Assembly (NCBI GenBank): GCA_947632615.1
Contig: CANRPW010000007.1
Coordinates: forward strand, 1-64,000
Reading direction: 5' to 3'
DNA: 64,000 bases
From: an uncultured Clostridia bacterium
GTDB taxonomy: Bacteria > Bacillota > Clostridia > Lachnospirales > CAG-274
This document shows, piece after piece, positions 18,347-27,539 of the stretch (position 1 is the first letter of the stretch; each line of letters opens with the position of its first letter). Under the pieces are notes generated by a model. The model saw nothing but the letters and a program-made list of their open reading frames with translations. It was not told the DNA's origin and did not search any database. Both the position numbers and the translations under genes were made by a program.

Positions 18347-20827
18347 ATGCAGATAAGATTTTCACAAAAAGCAAATGAAGTAATGGAAGCAGCCTGCACA
18401 CTCTCGGCTGAAATGGGGCATAATTATGTAGGAACAGAGCACATTCTCTTAGGGCTTGCAAGGGTAGACGACTCCACTGCCGAAAAGGCTCTTTCTTCTC
18501 AGAATATAACAGCAGAAGATATAGAAAACAAAATATATGAAATAATAGGCAAGGGCGAAACACCCCTTTCAAAACCAAACTCATACAACAACTTCACCCC
18601 AAGGGCAAAGCGTATTATACAGCAAAGCGGACAAGAGGCTGTATATATGGGTCAGGTAATGATAGGCACAGAGCACATGCTTTTGGCTCTTATAAAAGAC
18701 AACGCCATTTCCTATGACGAGAGCGTGGCAAACAGAATACTCACATCTCTTGGTGTAAGCCCCGAAAAGCTCTACACCGATCTTTTAGATATGCTGGGCT
18801 ATGATGAAAACGACCCTAATGCCGTGCCTATAGGCTCAGGCAAGGCAGGGGCAAAGGGCAAGTCAAACACCCCTACTCTCGACAAGTACGGCAGAGATTT
18901 AACTCTCTTGGCAAGCGACCACAAGTTCGACCCCATAGTCGGCAGAGATAAAGAGATAGGCAGAGTTATACAGATACTCAGCAGAAGAACAAAAAACAAC
19001 CCCTGCTTAGTTGGCGACCCCGGCGTAGGCAAAACAGCCATAGCCGAAGGACTTGCTCAGAATATTGCAGCAGGAGAAGTGCCCGAAATATTAAAGGACA
19101 AAAGAGTAGTTGCCCTTGACATAGCTTCTATGGTAGCAGGCAGCAAGTACAGAGGTGAGTTTGAAGAGAGGATAAAGTCAACTATGGACGAGGTCACAAA
19201 GGCAGGAAACGTTATCCTCTTTATAGACGAGCTTCACACGATTATAGGCGCAGGCGGCGCAGAGGGCGCAATAGATGCTTCCAACATACTTAAGCCCGCC
19301 CTTGCAAGAGGCGAAATTCAGGTTATAGGCGCGACTACTTTAAACGAATACAGAAAGTACGTTGAAAAGGATGCGGCTCTTGAAAGACGTTTTCAGCCCG
19401 TAACCGTTGACGAGCCCACCCGTGACGAAGCCATTGAAATGCTCATGGGGCTTCGTGACAAATATGAGGCTCACCACAATGTAAAAATTACTGACGAGGC
19501 TATAAAGGCAGCCGTAAATCTTTCTTCAAGATATATTGCCGACAGATTTCTTCCCGACAAGGCAATAGACGTTATTGACGAGGCTGCATCAAAGGTAAGA
19601 CTTCTCACATTTACAGCTCCTCCCGACCTTAAGGAAATAAAGGACAAAATAGATGCCCTTTCAAAGGAAAAGGAAGCCGCAGTCAAGTCAGAAGCCTACG
19701 AAAAGGCAGGTCAGATAAAGAAGGAGGAGGACTCTCTTAAAGAAAAGCTTGCCGAGCTTGAAGCCAAGTGGAAGGCTGAAAACAGCGAAAGCGTACAGAC
19801 AGTAACTCCCGACACGGTAGCCGAGATAATAGGCAGCTGGACGGGCATACCCGTTAAAAAGCTCCAGCAGGAGGAGGGCGAAAGACTCCGCAATATGGAG
19901 AACATTCTCCACAACCGTGTTATAGGTCAGCACGAAGCCGTAACTGCCATTTCTAAGGCTATCAGGAGAAGCAGGGTAGGTCTTTCAGACCCCAAGCGCC
20001 CCATTGGCTCTTTCCTGTTCTTAGGTCCTACAGGCGTTGGTAAGACAGAGCTTTCAAAGGCTCTTGCAGAGGTGCTTTTCGGTGACGAAAACTCCATTAT
20101 ACGTATAGATATGAGCGAATATATGGAGAAGCATACAGTATCTAAGCTTATAGGAGCGCCTCCGGGATATGTAGGCTTTGACGACGGCGGTCAGCTTTCC
20201 GAAAAGGTAAGGAGAAACCCCTACTCGGTAATTCTATTTGACGAAATAGAAAAGGCTCACCCCGATGTATTCAACATTCTTCTCCAGGTTCTTGACGACG
20301 GTCACATTACTGACAGTCAGGGCAGAAGAGTTGACTTTAAAAACACCGTTATCATAATGACTTCAAACGCAGGGGCAAAGAACATTACAGCCCCAAAGAG
20401 TCTTGGCTTTACGGGAGGAAGCGCTTCGGAGAGTGAAAAGCAAGACTACGAGAAAATGAAGTCGGCGGTTATGAGCGAGGTAAAGCGTATATTCCGTCCC
20501 GAATTTTTGAACAGAATAGACGACATTATAGTATTTGAAATGCTTAAGAAAGACGAGATAAAGCAGATAGCAGGGCTTATGATAAAGGATGTTGAAAGCC
20601 GCATTAAGGCTAACATGAACATTGACTTAAGCCTTACAGACGAAGCCCTTGACAAGCTCTCAGAAGAAGGCTATGACAAGGTTTACGGCGCAAGACCCTT
20701 AAAGCGTGCTATTCAGTCTCAGATAGAAGACCTCCTCGCAGACAGAATACTTGAAGGAAAAATTGTTGCAGGCGACTCTGTTATAATAGACTATAAGGAA
20801 GACAAATTTGAAGTTTCCAAAGCATAA
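18347..20827 (+). CDS. clpC: ATP-dependent Clp protease ATPase subunit ClpC
   Basis: An 826-aa AAA+ unfoldase that feeds ClpP. Two Clp_N repeats occupy ~1-150. AAA domain 1 has Walker A GDPGVGKT at 223-230. A UVR-type coiled middle region (SEAYEKAGQIKKEEDSLKEKL) lies near 430-460, and AAA domain 2 has GPTGVGKTE and the DEIEKAHPDVFN Walker B. The UVR insert marks ClpC rather than ClpB. It follows mcsB by 16 bp with AAAGGAGGTTACATAACT and ends the operon at a strong terminator. clpP is not in the window. Confidence 0.97.
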   Translation: MQIRFSQKANEVMEAACTLSAEMGHNYVGTEHILLGLARVDDSTAEKALSSQNITAEDIENKIYEIIGKGETPLSKPNSYNNFTPRAKRIIQQSGQEAVYMGQVMIGTEHMLLALIKDNAISYDESVANRILTSLGVSPEKLYTDLLDMLGYDENDPNAVPIGSGKAGAKGKSNTPTLDKYGRDLTLLASDHKFDPIVGRDKEIGRVIQILSRRTKNNPCLVGDPGVGKTAIAEGLAQNIAAGEVPEILKDKRVVALDIASMVAGSKYRGEFEERIKSTMDEVTKAGNVILFIDELHTIIGAGGAEGAIDASNILKPALARGEIQVIGATTLNEYRKYVEKDAALERRFQPVTVDEPTRDEAIEMLMGLRDKYEAHHNVKITDEAIKAAVNLSSRYIADRFLPDKAIDVIDEAASKVRLLTFTAPPDLKEIKDKIDALSKEKEAAVKSEAYEKAGQIKKEEDSLKEKLAELEAKWKAENSESVQTVTPDTVAEIIGSWTGIPVKKLQQEEGERLRNMENILHNRVIGQHEAVTAISKAIRRSRVGLSDPKRPIGSFLFLGPTGVGKTELSKALAEVLFGDENSIIRIDMSEYMEKHTVSKLIGAPPGYVGFDDGGQLSEKVRRNPYSVILFDEIEKAHPDVFNILLQVLDDGHITDSQGRRVDFKNTVIIMTSNAGAKNITAPKSLGFTGGSASESEKQDYEKMKSAVMSEVKRIFRPEFLNRIDDIIVFEMLKKDEIKQIAGLMIKDVESRIKANMNIDLSLTDEALDKLSEEGYDKVYGARPLKRAIQSQIEDLLADRILEGKIVAGDSVIIDYKEDKFEVSKA

Positions 20828-20869
20828 TTGTTACAGGTCGCAAGACCGACATGATAGACCTCCTTTTAG

Positions 20870-20900
20870 GAAGTCCCCCTTTGCGGGGGCTTCTTTTTTT
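20870..20900 (+). terminator. Intrinsic terminator after clpC
   Basis: A GAAG-T-CCCCC / GGGGG-C-TTC stem followed by a run of T residues to 20900. Its U-tract touches the first ARG-box-like site. Confidence 0.9.
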
Positions 20901-20987
20901 TGCATAATTATTAACTTTATTTGCATAATTATAAATAAAACTATTAATTTTTATTATTTTTTAAAAAACATCTTGCATAATATATTA
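20899..20987 (+). promoter_or_regulatory. Three ARG-box-like sites upstream of argC
   Basis: TTGCATAA occurs at 20900, 20921 and 20973, each followed by an AT-rich half (TTATTA, TTATAA, TATATTA) as in ArgR boxes (TGNATWWWWATNCA type). Centre spacings are 21 and 52 bp, about two and five helical turns. The first spacing equals the 18+3 bp of paired ArgR boxes. The third box covers the -35 of the argC promoter, the expected place for repression. Confidence 0.65.
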
Positions 20988-21001
20988 ATGTAGTGTATAA
21001 T
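20973..21001 (+). promoter_or_regulatory. argC promoter
   Basis: TTGCAT (20973-20978), a 17-bp spacer and TATAAT (20996-21001), with argC starting at 21045. The -35 lies inside the third ARG-box-like site. Confidence 0.75.
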
Positions 21002-21044
21002 AACCCTTAGTTTGTATTTTTATAAAAAATAAGGTGATGAAATT

Positions 21045-22082
21045 ATGATAAACGCAGGAATTATAGGCTCTACAGGCTATGCCGGCAGCGAACTTGCAAG
21101 ACTTCTTTTAAACCACCCCCAGGTAAATGTGGTTAGTCTTTGCTCTAAAAGCTATGCAGGCAAAATGTATAAAAATGTATATCCTAATATGAGTGTGACA
21201 GACCTCATTTGCGAAGCTGACGATATGGAAGCCTTGGCAGACAAGTGCGACGTTATATTTTTGGCTCTGCCTCACGGCGAAGCGAGCAAAAGAGTGACTG
21301 AGGACATACTTAAAAAGTGCAAAATAATAGACCTCGGCGCAGACTTCAGACTTCAGGACTTAGACGTTTATGAAAGCTGGTATTGCGAGCACTACTCTAA
21401 AGACATATTAAAAGAGGCAATATACGGTCTTTGCGAAATAAACAGAGATAAAATAAAGGGCAGACGCATTGTAGGAAACCCGGGCTGTTATACCACCTGC
21501 TCTATACTTTCTCTCTATCCTTTGGTTAAGGAAGATATTATTGACGAAAACACAATTATAGTAGATGCCAAAAGCGGCGTATCGGGGGCAGGCAGAGGTC
21601 TTTCTTTAGGCAATCTTTACTGCGAGGTAAATGAGTCTGTAAAGGCATATAAAATAGCATCTCACCGCCACACACCCGAAATTGAGGAGCAGCTTTCGTA
21701 TGCCTGCGGCAGATCTGTTGCCATAAGCTTTACCCCTCACTTGATCCCTATGAACAGAGGCATACTTGCCACCTGCTATGCAAGCCTTAAAAAGGATGTA
21801 GACTATGACGGGTTAAGAGCCATATATGAAAAATATTACGGAAAAGAATATTTTATAAGAATACTTGATAAGGGTGTTTTCCCCGAAACAAGATGGGTGA
21901 AAAACTCCAACTATTTTGACGTAGGCTTTACCGTAGACAAGAGAACAAACAGAGTAGTAGTAATAGGCGCTATAGACAATCTTTTCAAGGGCGCAGCGGG
22001 ACAAGCCGTACAGAATATGAACATACTTTTCGGATTTGATGAAAAAGAGGGAATAGGCTACATTCCGCCCTTCCCGGTTTAA
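21045..22082 (+). CDS. argC: N-acetyl-gamma-glutamyl-phosphate reductase
   Basis: Catalyses the NADPH reduction of acetylglutamyl phosphate to the semialdehyde, the third step of arginine synthesis. The dinucleotide fold begins with IIGSTGYAGSELARLL; the catalytic Cys148 is in VGNPGCYTT. Length 345 aa is normal. It heads argC-argJ-argB-argD, whose ribosome sites lie within 5-15 bp of the previous stop. AAGGTGATGAAATT is the ribosome site. Confidence 0.97.
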   Translation: MINAGIIGSTGYAGSELARLLLNHPQVNVVSLCSKSYAGKMYKNVYPNMSVTDLICEADDMEALADKCDVIFLALPHGEASKRVTEDILKKCKIIDLGADFRLQDLDVYESWYCEHYSKDILKEAIYGLCEINRDKIKGRRIVGNPGCYTTCSILSLYPLVKEDIIDENTIIVDAKSGVSGAGRGLSLGNLYCEVNESVKAYKIASHRHTPEIEEQLSYACGRSVAISFTPHLIPMNRGILATCYASLKKDVDYDGLRAIYEKYYGKEYFIRILDKGVFPETRWVKNSNYFDVGFTVDKRTNRVVVIGAIDNLFKGAAGQAVQNMNILFGFDEKEGIGYIPPFPV

Positions 22083-22097
22083 TACGGAGTGATATAT

Positions 22098-23312
22098 ATG
22101 AAAATAATCGAAGGAAACGTAACAAGCCCCAAGGGCTTTTCGGCAGCAGGAATTCACTGCGGACTTAAAAAAGAAAAAAAGGATATGGCTGTCATAGTAA
22201 GCAACAGTCTTTGCAGCGCAGCAGGCTGCTTCACCACCAACGTGGTAAAGGCAGCTCCTGTGCTATATGATATGGAAACTGTCAAAAACCCCATAAAGGC
22301 AGTTGTTGTAAACAGCGGAAACGCCAACGCCTGCACAGGCGAGCAGGGTCTTATTGATGCAGCTCACACGGCGGACGTACTTGCAGAGCTTGCAGGCTGT
22401 GAGGGCAAAAATGTGCTGGTGGCATCAACAGGTGTCATTGGTGTAAACCTTCCTATGGACATTCTCACAAAGGGAGTCAAAGACTGCTATGCGGAGCTTG
22501 GCAGCGACTTTGAAAGCGGCGAAAATGCCGCAGCTGCCATTATGACCACCGATACTTTTGCAAAGAAGATTTGCTGCGAAATAAACATAGGGGGAAAAAC
22601 AGTTACTCTTGCAGGTATGTCAAAGGGTTCGGGTATGATAAACCCCAATATGGCGACTATGCTCTGCTTTATAACAACAGATGCCAAAATTTCTTCCGAG
22701 GTACTTCAGAAGGCGCTTTCTGCGGCAGTTGTTGACAGCTTTAATATGATAAGCGTTGACGGAGATATGTCAACCAACGACACGGTAATAGCCCTTGCAA
22801 ACGGCTTGGCAGAAAATGAAGAAATAAAGGCAGACACCAAAGAATACGACAGCTTTTTTGAAGCCTTATTTTATATAAACAAGACTCTTGCCGTTATGTG
22901 CGCAAAGGACGGGGAAGGAGCAACAAAGCTTATTGAGGCTCACGTTTATAATGCTCCTACCAAAAATGATGCAAGACTTCTTGCGAGAAGCATAGTAAGC
23001 TCCAATCTTTTTAAGGCTGCTATTTTCGGCAGCGATGCAAACTGGGGCAGGGCCTTATGCGCTATGGGATATTCGGGAGGAAAGTTTGAGCCTATGAAGG
23101 TTTCATTGAGCTTTGTTTCTGACAATGGAAGCATACTTGTAATGGATAAGGGCAGACCTATTGTTTTTGATGAAGATCTGGCAAAGAAAATACTCAGTGA
23201 AGATAAAATAATTGTTGATGTAGATGTGGCAGAGGGAAGCGCCGAAGCAACGGCTTGGGGCTGCGACCTGACCTATGACTATGTGAAGATAAACGGCGAC
23301 TACCGCTCATAA
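22098..23312 (+). CDS. argJ: Bifunctional ornithine acetyltransferase/N-acetylglutamate synthase
   Basis: ArgJ moves the acetyl group from acetylornithine to glutamate and so closes the acetyl cycle; some members also use acetyl-CoA. The 404-aa precursor self-cleaves at the Ala186-Thr187 bond in INPNMATML, and VDGDMSTNDTVIALANG is the second signature. I chose ATG at 22098, 7 nt after CGGAGT, over a GTG nine bases earlier. The presence of argJ means argE and a separate argA need not be present. Confidence 0.97.
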   Translation: MKIIEGNVTSPKGFSAAGIHCGLKKEKKDMAVIVSNSLCSAAGCFTTNVVKAAPVLYDMETVKNPIKAVVVNSGNANACTGEQGLIDAAHTADVLAELAGCEGKNVLVASTGVIGVNLPMDILTKGVKDCYAELGSDFESGENAAAAIMTTDTFAKKICCEINIGGKTVTLAGMSKGSGMINPNMATMLCFITTDAKISSEVLQKALSAAVVDSFNMISVDGDMSTNDTVIALANGLAENEEIKADTKEYDSFFEALFYINKTLAVMCAKDGEGATKLIEAHVYNAPTKNDARLLARSIVSSNLFKAAIFGSDANWGRALCAMGYSGGKFEPMKVSLSFVSDNGSILVMDKGRPIVFDEDLAKKILSEDKIIVDVDVAEGSAEATAWGCDLTYDYVKINGDYRS

Positions 23313-23324
23313 AAGGAGTCTGAA

Positions 23325-24203
23325 ATGTCTGAATACAGTTTTAAAACGGAAATAAAAAAGGCGGCTATACTCACTGAGGCGCTGCCTTATATAAAGGAAT
23401 TTAACGGTATAACAGTAGTAATTAAATACGGCGGGGCAGCCCTTGTAAATGAGGAGATAAAAAGCTCTCTTATAAAGGACATCGCCCTTATGAAATACGT
23501 TGGCTTTAAGCCCGTATTGGTACACGGCGGCGGCAAGGATATTAACACCATGCTTAACGCCCTGAACATAGAGTCGGAATTCAGAAACGGCCTCAGGGTA
23601 ACAAAAGAGGACACCATGGAGGTCGTACAGATGGTTCTTGCAGGCAAACTTAATAAAGACCTTGTAACCGACCTTTGCGCTCACGGCATAAACGCCGTAG
23701 GACTTTGCGGCAAGGATGCAAACCTTTTAAGATGTACCAAAATGACCCCAAACGGCGACGACATAGGCTATGTAGGCGAGGTAGTTGACGTAAACACAGG
23801 GCTTATACACACGCTTTTAGACAACGACTTTGTGCCCGTTATATCCCCCATCGGCGTAGGGCTGGAAGACAACAAGAGCTATAACATAAATGCTGACTAT
23901 GCAGCAGTAAGCATAGCAGGCGCGCTTAATGCCGAAAAGCTTGTTTTCATAACAGATGTGCCGGGCATACTGAAGGACGTGGATGACCCCGAAAGCATTT
24001 GCTCCTTTATTAGCGTAGACGAAGTAAAGGAAATGATAGAGGACGGAACTATAAACGGCGGAATGATACCCAAGGTAGCCTGCTGTATAGCCGGCGTAGA
24101 GGCGGGAGTTTCTCACGTGCATATAATAGACGGACGTATAGAGCACTGTCTGCTGCTTGAAATATTTACAAATCGAGGTATAGGAACACTTATTGAGGAG
24201 TGA
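23325..24203 (+). CDS. argB: Acetylglutamate kinase
   Basis: A 292-aa amino acid kinase that phosphorylates N-acetylglutamate; often the feedback-controlled step. Motifs are VIKYGGAALVNEE near the start, HGGGKDINTML for the substrate glycine loop and GGMIPKVACC near the C-terminus. It has an N-terminal extension of ~25 residues like arginine-sensitive enzymes. The ribosome site is AAAAGGAGTCTGAA. Confidence 0.97.
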   Translation: MSEYSFKTEIKKAAILTEALPYIKEFNGITVVIKYGGAALVNEEIKSSLIKDIALMKYVGFKPVLVHGGGKDINTMLNALNIESEFRNGLRVTKEDTMEVVQMVLAGKLNKDLVTDLCAHGINAVGLCGKDANLLRCTKMTPNGDDIGYVGEVVDVNTGLIHTLLDNDFVPVISPIGVGLEDNKSYNINADYAAVSIAGALNAEKLVFITDVPGILKDVDDPESICSFISVDEVKEMIEDGTINGGMIPKVACCIAGVEAGVSHVHIIDGRIEHCLLLEIFTNRGIGTLIEE

Positions 24204-24207
24204 TTAT

Positions 24208-25383
24208 ATGAATACTATAGAAAAAGGCAAAAAATATGTTATGAATACATACAACCGCTTTCCCATAGCCTTAGACCGCGGCGAGGGCATGTATGTATAT
24301 GACGAAAACGGAAAAAAATATATCGACTTTTTAGGCGGCATAGCTGTAAACAGCTTGGGTCACGCTCACCCTGCGCTTGTTTCCAACATAGCAGAGCAGG
24401 CAAATAAGCTCATTCACTGCTCAAATTTATATTGGACGGCGCCCATGGCAAATTTAGCTGAAAAGCTTGTGAATGAAAGCGGACTTGACAGAGTATTCTT
24501 CTGCAATTCCGGTGCCGAGTCTATAGAGGCTGCCCTTAAGCTTGCCCGTAAATTCGGCAGCAAAACAGGCAGACAGGAGATAATAACAATGCTCCACTCC
24601 TTCCACGGAAGGACCTTCGGCGCAGTGACCGCCACAGGACAGACCCACTATCACGAGGGCTTCGGCGATATGCTGCCCCACATCAAATATGCCACATTCA
24701 ATGACATAGACTCTGTAAAATCGGCAATGACGGAAAACACCTGTGCCATACTTATTGAGCCTCTTCAAGGCGAGGGCGGCATACATCCTGCAAAAACCGA
24801 CTTTTTAAAGGCTGTAAGAAGTCTTTGTGACGAAAAGAACATAATGCTCATATTTGACGAGGTACAATGCGGCTGCGGACGTTTGGGCACATACTTTGCA
24901 TATCAGACCTTCGGCGTAACCCCTGATGCTGTATGTATGGCGAAGGGTATCGCAGGGGGAATACCAATGGGCGCAATGGCAGCAAAGCAGGAATTTGCAG
25001 ACTGCTTTAAGCCGGGAGATCACGCTTCTACATTCGGCGGCAATCCTATGGCAGCAAGCTGCGGAAATGTTGTTTTCGATCTGCTTAAAGGCGGCATACT
25101 TGAAAATGTAAAAAATAACGGCAAATATCTCACAGAAAAGCTGAATGAGCTTAAGGCTAAACATTCTGTTATAACAGATGTAAGAGGCATAGGCTATATG
25201 CAGGGCATAGAGCTTAGCGTACCTGTCGGAAGCATAATTTCATCAGCTATTGAAAACGGTGTGCTTTTGGCAAATGCAGGCACAAGCGTTATAAGATTTG
25301 TACCATCTCTCATAGCCGAAAAGGAACATATCGACGAGGCGGTGGAAATTTTAGACAAAACATTGACACAAGCCAATTTATAA
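24208..25383 (+). CDS. argD: Acetylornithine aminotransferase
   Basis: A class III PLP aminotransferase that makes acetylornithine; 391 aa. NSGAESIEAALKLAR binds the cofactor phosphate, IFDEVQCGCGRLGT carries the PLP Asp, and AKGIAGGIPMGA holds the Schiff-base lysine. ATG at 24208 lies 4 bp after the argB stop with GAGGAG overlapping that stop. No argF, argG or argH follows; the operon ends at palindrome element IV. Confidence 0.95.
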   Translation: MNTIEKGKKYVMNTYNRFPIALDRGEGMYVYDENGKKYIDFLGGIAVNSLGHAHPALVSNIAEQANKLIHCSNLYWTAPMANLAEKLVNESGLDRVFFCNSGAESIEAALKLARKFGSKTGRQEIITMLHSFHGRTFGAVTATGQTHYHEGFGDMLPHIKYATFNDIDSVKSAMTENTCAILIEPLQGEGGIHPAKTDFLKAVRSLCDEKNIMLIFDEVQCGCGRLGTYFAYQTFGVTPDAVCMAKGIAGGIPMGAMAAKQEFADCFKPGDHASTFGGNPMAASCGNVVFDLLKGGILENVKNNGKYLTEKLNELKAKHSVITDVRGIGYMQGIELSVPVGSIISSAIENGVLLANAGTSVIRFVPSLIAEKEHIDEAVEILDKTLTQANL

Positions 25384-25405
25384 AAATGGTCGCCAACTAC
25401 CTGCC

Positions 25406-25541
25406 GGGGCAACGCGGGGGAGAGGCGGCAAAAACAAGGGAGAGCAAACGGGTTTGCTCTCCCTTGTTTTTGCCGCCTCTCCCCCGCGTTGCCCCCTCTC
25501 GTCGTCGAACCGTCATCCGACGGTTCGGCGGCGAGAGGGGG
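25406..25541. repeat. Palindrome element IV
   Basis: Hairpin 1 (25406-25495) has 44-bp perfect arms around GG. Hairpin 2 (25492-25541) has 23-bp arms around ATCC, with two positions that pair only as G-U in RNA. The bases CCCC at 25492-25495 belong to both, so the two stems compete at their junction. The element separates convergent argD and the methyltransferase. Confidence 0.88.
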
Positions 25542-25552
25542 CGGGTTTGGCT

Positions 25553-26308
25553 TCAGAGTTTTATTGCCTTCATTCTTAGCCTTACATAGTCAACGTACCA
25601 ACTGCCATTTATGCAAAGCTCTTCCCGTAGTTCTTTTACTGCGAGCTTTATTATTTCGTCTGCCGTATGTTTATGCAAGCCCTCAAAGGGTTTTTTGTCA
25701 AACATTCTTATCCATTCTTCAAGACCGTTGTCGCCTTTCTGAAGCGTAGGACGGTCGAAAAGAGTGGCATAGACCACCTTAAAGCCTGCTTGCTCCAATA
25801 TTGGGGCATATTCGCCTATGGTGGGGAAGTAAAAGGTTCTTGGATATGTAAGCCCAAAGCGCGGAAATATCTCCTCTAATTTAGAATGTACACTTTCAGC
25901 GCAGCCCTTGCCCCCAAATTCAAACACAAGCTCTCCGCCATCTTTTAGCTGAGAGTGTATATTTTTTAACAGTGCGGGCTGCTTGTCACCATCTATCCAA
26001 TGGAATACGGCGTTGGAAAACATGCAGTCTGCCTTTTTGTCAAGCTCAAATGTCAGGGCATCGGCATTTATAAAGTGTATATCGGGATAATTTTCTCTTG
26101 CCGTTTTAAGCATATTCTCCGACATATCAATGCCTATTACATCATAGCCTTTCTCTTTTATGCTGTTAGAAAGAAAACCGTTTCCGCAGCCGACATCTGC
26201 TATAAGACTACCTTTTTCGGCAGTTATAAGCTCCGTCACGCCCTCGCCGTATTTATATACAAAGTCGAAGCCCTTTTCATATTGTACGACATTCCAGTTT
26301 ATATTCAT
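25553..26308 (-). CDS. Class I SAM-dependent methyltransferase
   Basis: A 251-aa small-molecule methyltransferase resembling trans-aconitate methyltransferase (Tam) in length and motifs. Motif I ADVGCGNGFLSNSIKEKG and the acidic loop VIGIDMSENML bind SAM; NADALTFELDKKADCMFSNAVFHWI is motif II/III. It lies 9 bp after the epimerase-like gene on the same strand, so the two are probably co-transcribed. The acceptor is unknown. Confidence 0.85.
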   Translation of the reverse strand: MNINWNVVQYEKGFDFVYKYGEGVTELITAEKGSLIADVGCGNGFLSNSIKEKGYDVIGIDMSENMLKTARENYPDIHFINADALTFELDKKADCMFSNAVFHWIDGDKQPALLKNIHSQLKDGGELVFEFGGKGCAESVHSKLEEIFPRFGLTYPRTFYFPTIGEYAPILEQAGFKVVYATLFDRPTLQKGDNGLEEWIRMFDKKPFEGLHKHTADEIIKLAVKELREELCINGSWYVDYVRLRMKAIKL

Positions 26309-26317
26309 ATTTACACC

Positions 26318-27187
26318 TTATCCTATAATAATTGAAAATTCTGCTGTGAAGGTTTCGCCCGGAGCAAGGCTTTGCTCGCCGTATTTGTCCTTAAGCTCGC
26401 CGTCAAAGCCCATATTGTCGCATCTGCCTATCCACGGCTCTAAGCATACAAAGGGCGCTCCTGACTTTGGCTTAGACCACAGACCGAATGAAGGAAAGCC
26501 CTTACATTCCACAGTCACATATGGGGTCTTATCGGGGTATAATATGCTTGCTTTTTCTATCTGATGACCGTCAAATATCAAGGCATCATTGTCAAACAAT
26601 TTTTCGCTTAGCTTAAATTCTCCGGCTATTTTCTTTGGGTTTTTAAAGTCAACGCTGCCTGTTTTTTCGTCTATAAGCACATATTTAAGCTCTTTATCCG
26701 ACAGGCGGACATAATAATCCGCTTTGGTGAGTCCCTCGTCTACGGGGCAATTAAAGGCAGGGTGACCGCCTATTGAAAAGTACATATCCGCATTTCCTGC
26801 ATTTTTTACTTCCCAATGTATTGTCACCTTTTTATCCTTTAATATGTGAGTCACCTTAAGCTCAAAATCAAAGGGATAAACCTTCTTTGTGTTTTCATTG
26901 GCTTTAAAAATATGTGTTGTCCTATCATCACTGCTCTCCACAAATTCAAACTCATTGTCTCTTGCAAAGCCGTGCTGACCCATAGGATATTTTTTACCCT
27001 CATAAGTATAAAAGCCGCCGTTTACCTTGCCTACAAAGGGAAACAATACAGGTGCATGTCTTGCCCAATATTCGGACTTTGCCGTCCATACCACCTGATG
27101 AGCCTTTTTCTTGTCGAAAATACCCGAAAGCTCTGCTCCAAAATCGGCTATTTCTACCCTTAAATTTTCATTTTCCAAAATTCTCAT
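26318..27187 (-). CDS. Aldose 1-epimerase family protein (LacX-like)
   Basis: A 289-aa beta-sandwich protein of the galactose mutarotase superfamily, LacX/YeaD-like group. GGHPAFNCP holds the conserved His, and ENENLRVEIADFGAELSGI is the usual opening. ATG at 27187 follows AGAGGTGGATTTT; an upstream GTG would sit on the ribosome site. A role as sugar or sugar-phosphate mutarotase is inferred from family only. Confidence 0.85.
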   Translation of the reverse strand: MRILENENLRVEIADFGAELSGIFDKKKAHQVVWTAKSEYWARHAPVLFPFVGKVNGGFYTYEGKKYPMGQHGFARDNEFEFVESSDDRTTHIFKANENTKKVYPFDFELKVTHILKDKKVTIHWEVKNAGNADMYFSIGGHPAFNCPVDEGLTKADYYVRLSDKELKYVLIDEKTGSVDFKNPKKIAGEFKLSEKLFDNDALIFDGHQIEKASILYPDKTPYVTVECKGFPSFGLWSKPKSGAPFVCLEPWIGRCDNMGFDGELKDKYGEQSLAPGETFTAEFSIIIG

Positions 27188-27218
27188 AAAATCCACCTCT
27201 TTTTAATTTATTTGCCCA

Positions 27219-27372
27219 CGCCCCAAAACCCATCTAAAGATGGGTTTTGGGGCGGAGCCGCGGGGCTGGGGATACATCGGCATTATCTGCCGTTTGGGGC
27301 AGACTCCGCTGCCCCAAACGGCAGATAATGCCGATGTATCCCCAGCCCTCCAAACCGCAGTTTTGTTGGCTT
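27219..27372 (-). repeat. Palindrome element V (reverse orientation)
   Basis: Hairpin 27219-27254 has 17-bp arms around AA; hairpin 27263-27348 has 39-bp perfect arms around an 8-nt loop. Read on the minus strand, 27372-27355 (AAGCCAACAAAACTGCGG) resembles the boundary of elements II and VI, so this copy is inverted. It sits between tRNA-Thr and the epimerase gene, probably in the latter's leader. Confidence 0.85.
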
Positions 27373-27393
27373 CGGTTTATTGTTTTCTCAACT

Positions 27394-27421
27394 AAAAAAT
27401 CCTCTCCGTAATAGAGAGGAT
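27394..27421 (-). terminator. Terminator of tRNA-Thr
   Basis: On the minus strand, an ATCCTCTC/GAGAGGAT stem followed by a run of T, just after the tRNA. Confidence 0.8.
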
Positions 27422-27428
27422 ATTTCAG

Positions 27429-27500
27429 AGCTGAAGAGCGGAATTGAACCGCCGACCTACGCACTACCAATGCGTTGCGCTACCCCTGTGCCACTTCAGC
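27429..27500 (-). tRNA. tRNA-Thr (anticodon GGT)
   Basis: A 72-nt cloverleaf on the minus strand: acceptor GCTGAAG/CTTCAGC, anticodon stem ACGCA/TGCGT with loop TTGGTAG (anticodon GGT, reading ACC/ACU), T-arm GGCGG-TTCAATT-CCGCT. CCA is not encoded. The D-stem GCAC/GCGC has one A-C mismatch. A promoter (27511-27539) and a terminator frame it as a single-gene unit. Confidence 0.93.
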
Positions 27501-27510
27501 ATACGAATAG

Positions 27511-27539
27511 ATTATACCATCAAACACCCTAAAGGTCAA
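27511..27539 (-). promoter_or_regulatory. tRNA-Thr promoter
   Basis: Minus strand TTGACC (27539-27534), a 17-bp spacer and TATAAT (27516-27511), ending 10 bp before the tRNA. Confidence 0.8.
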
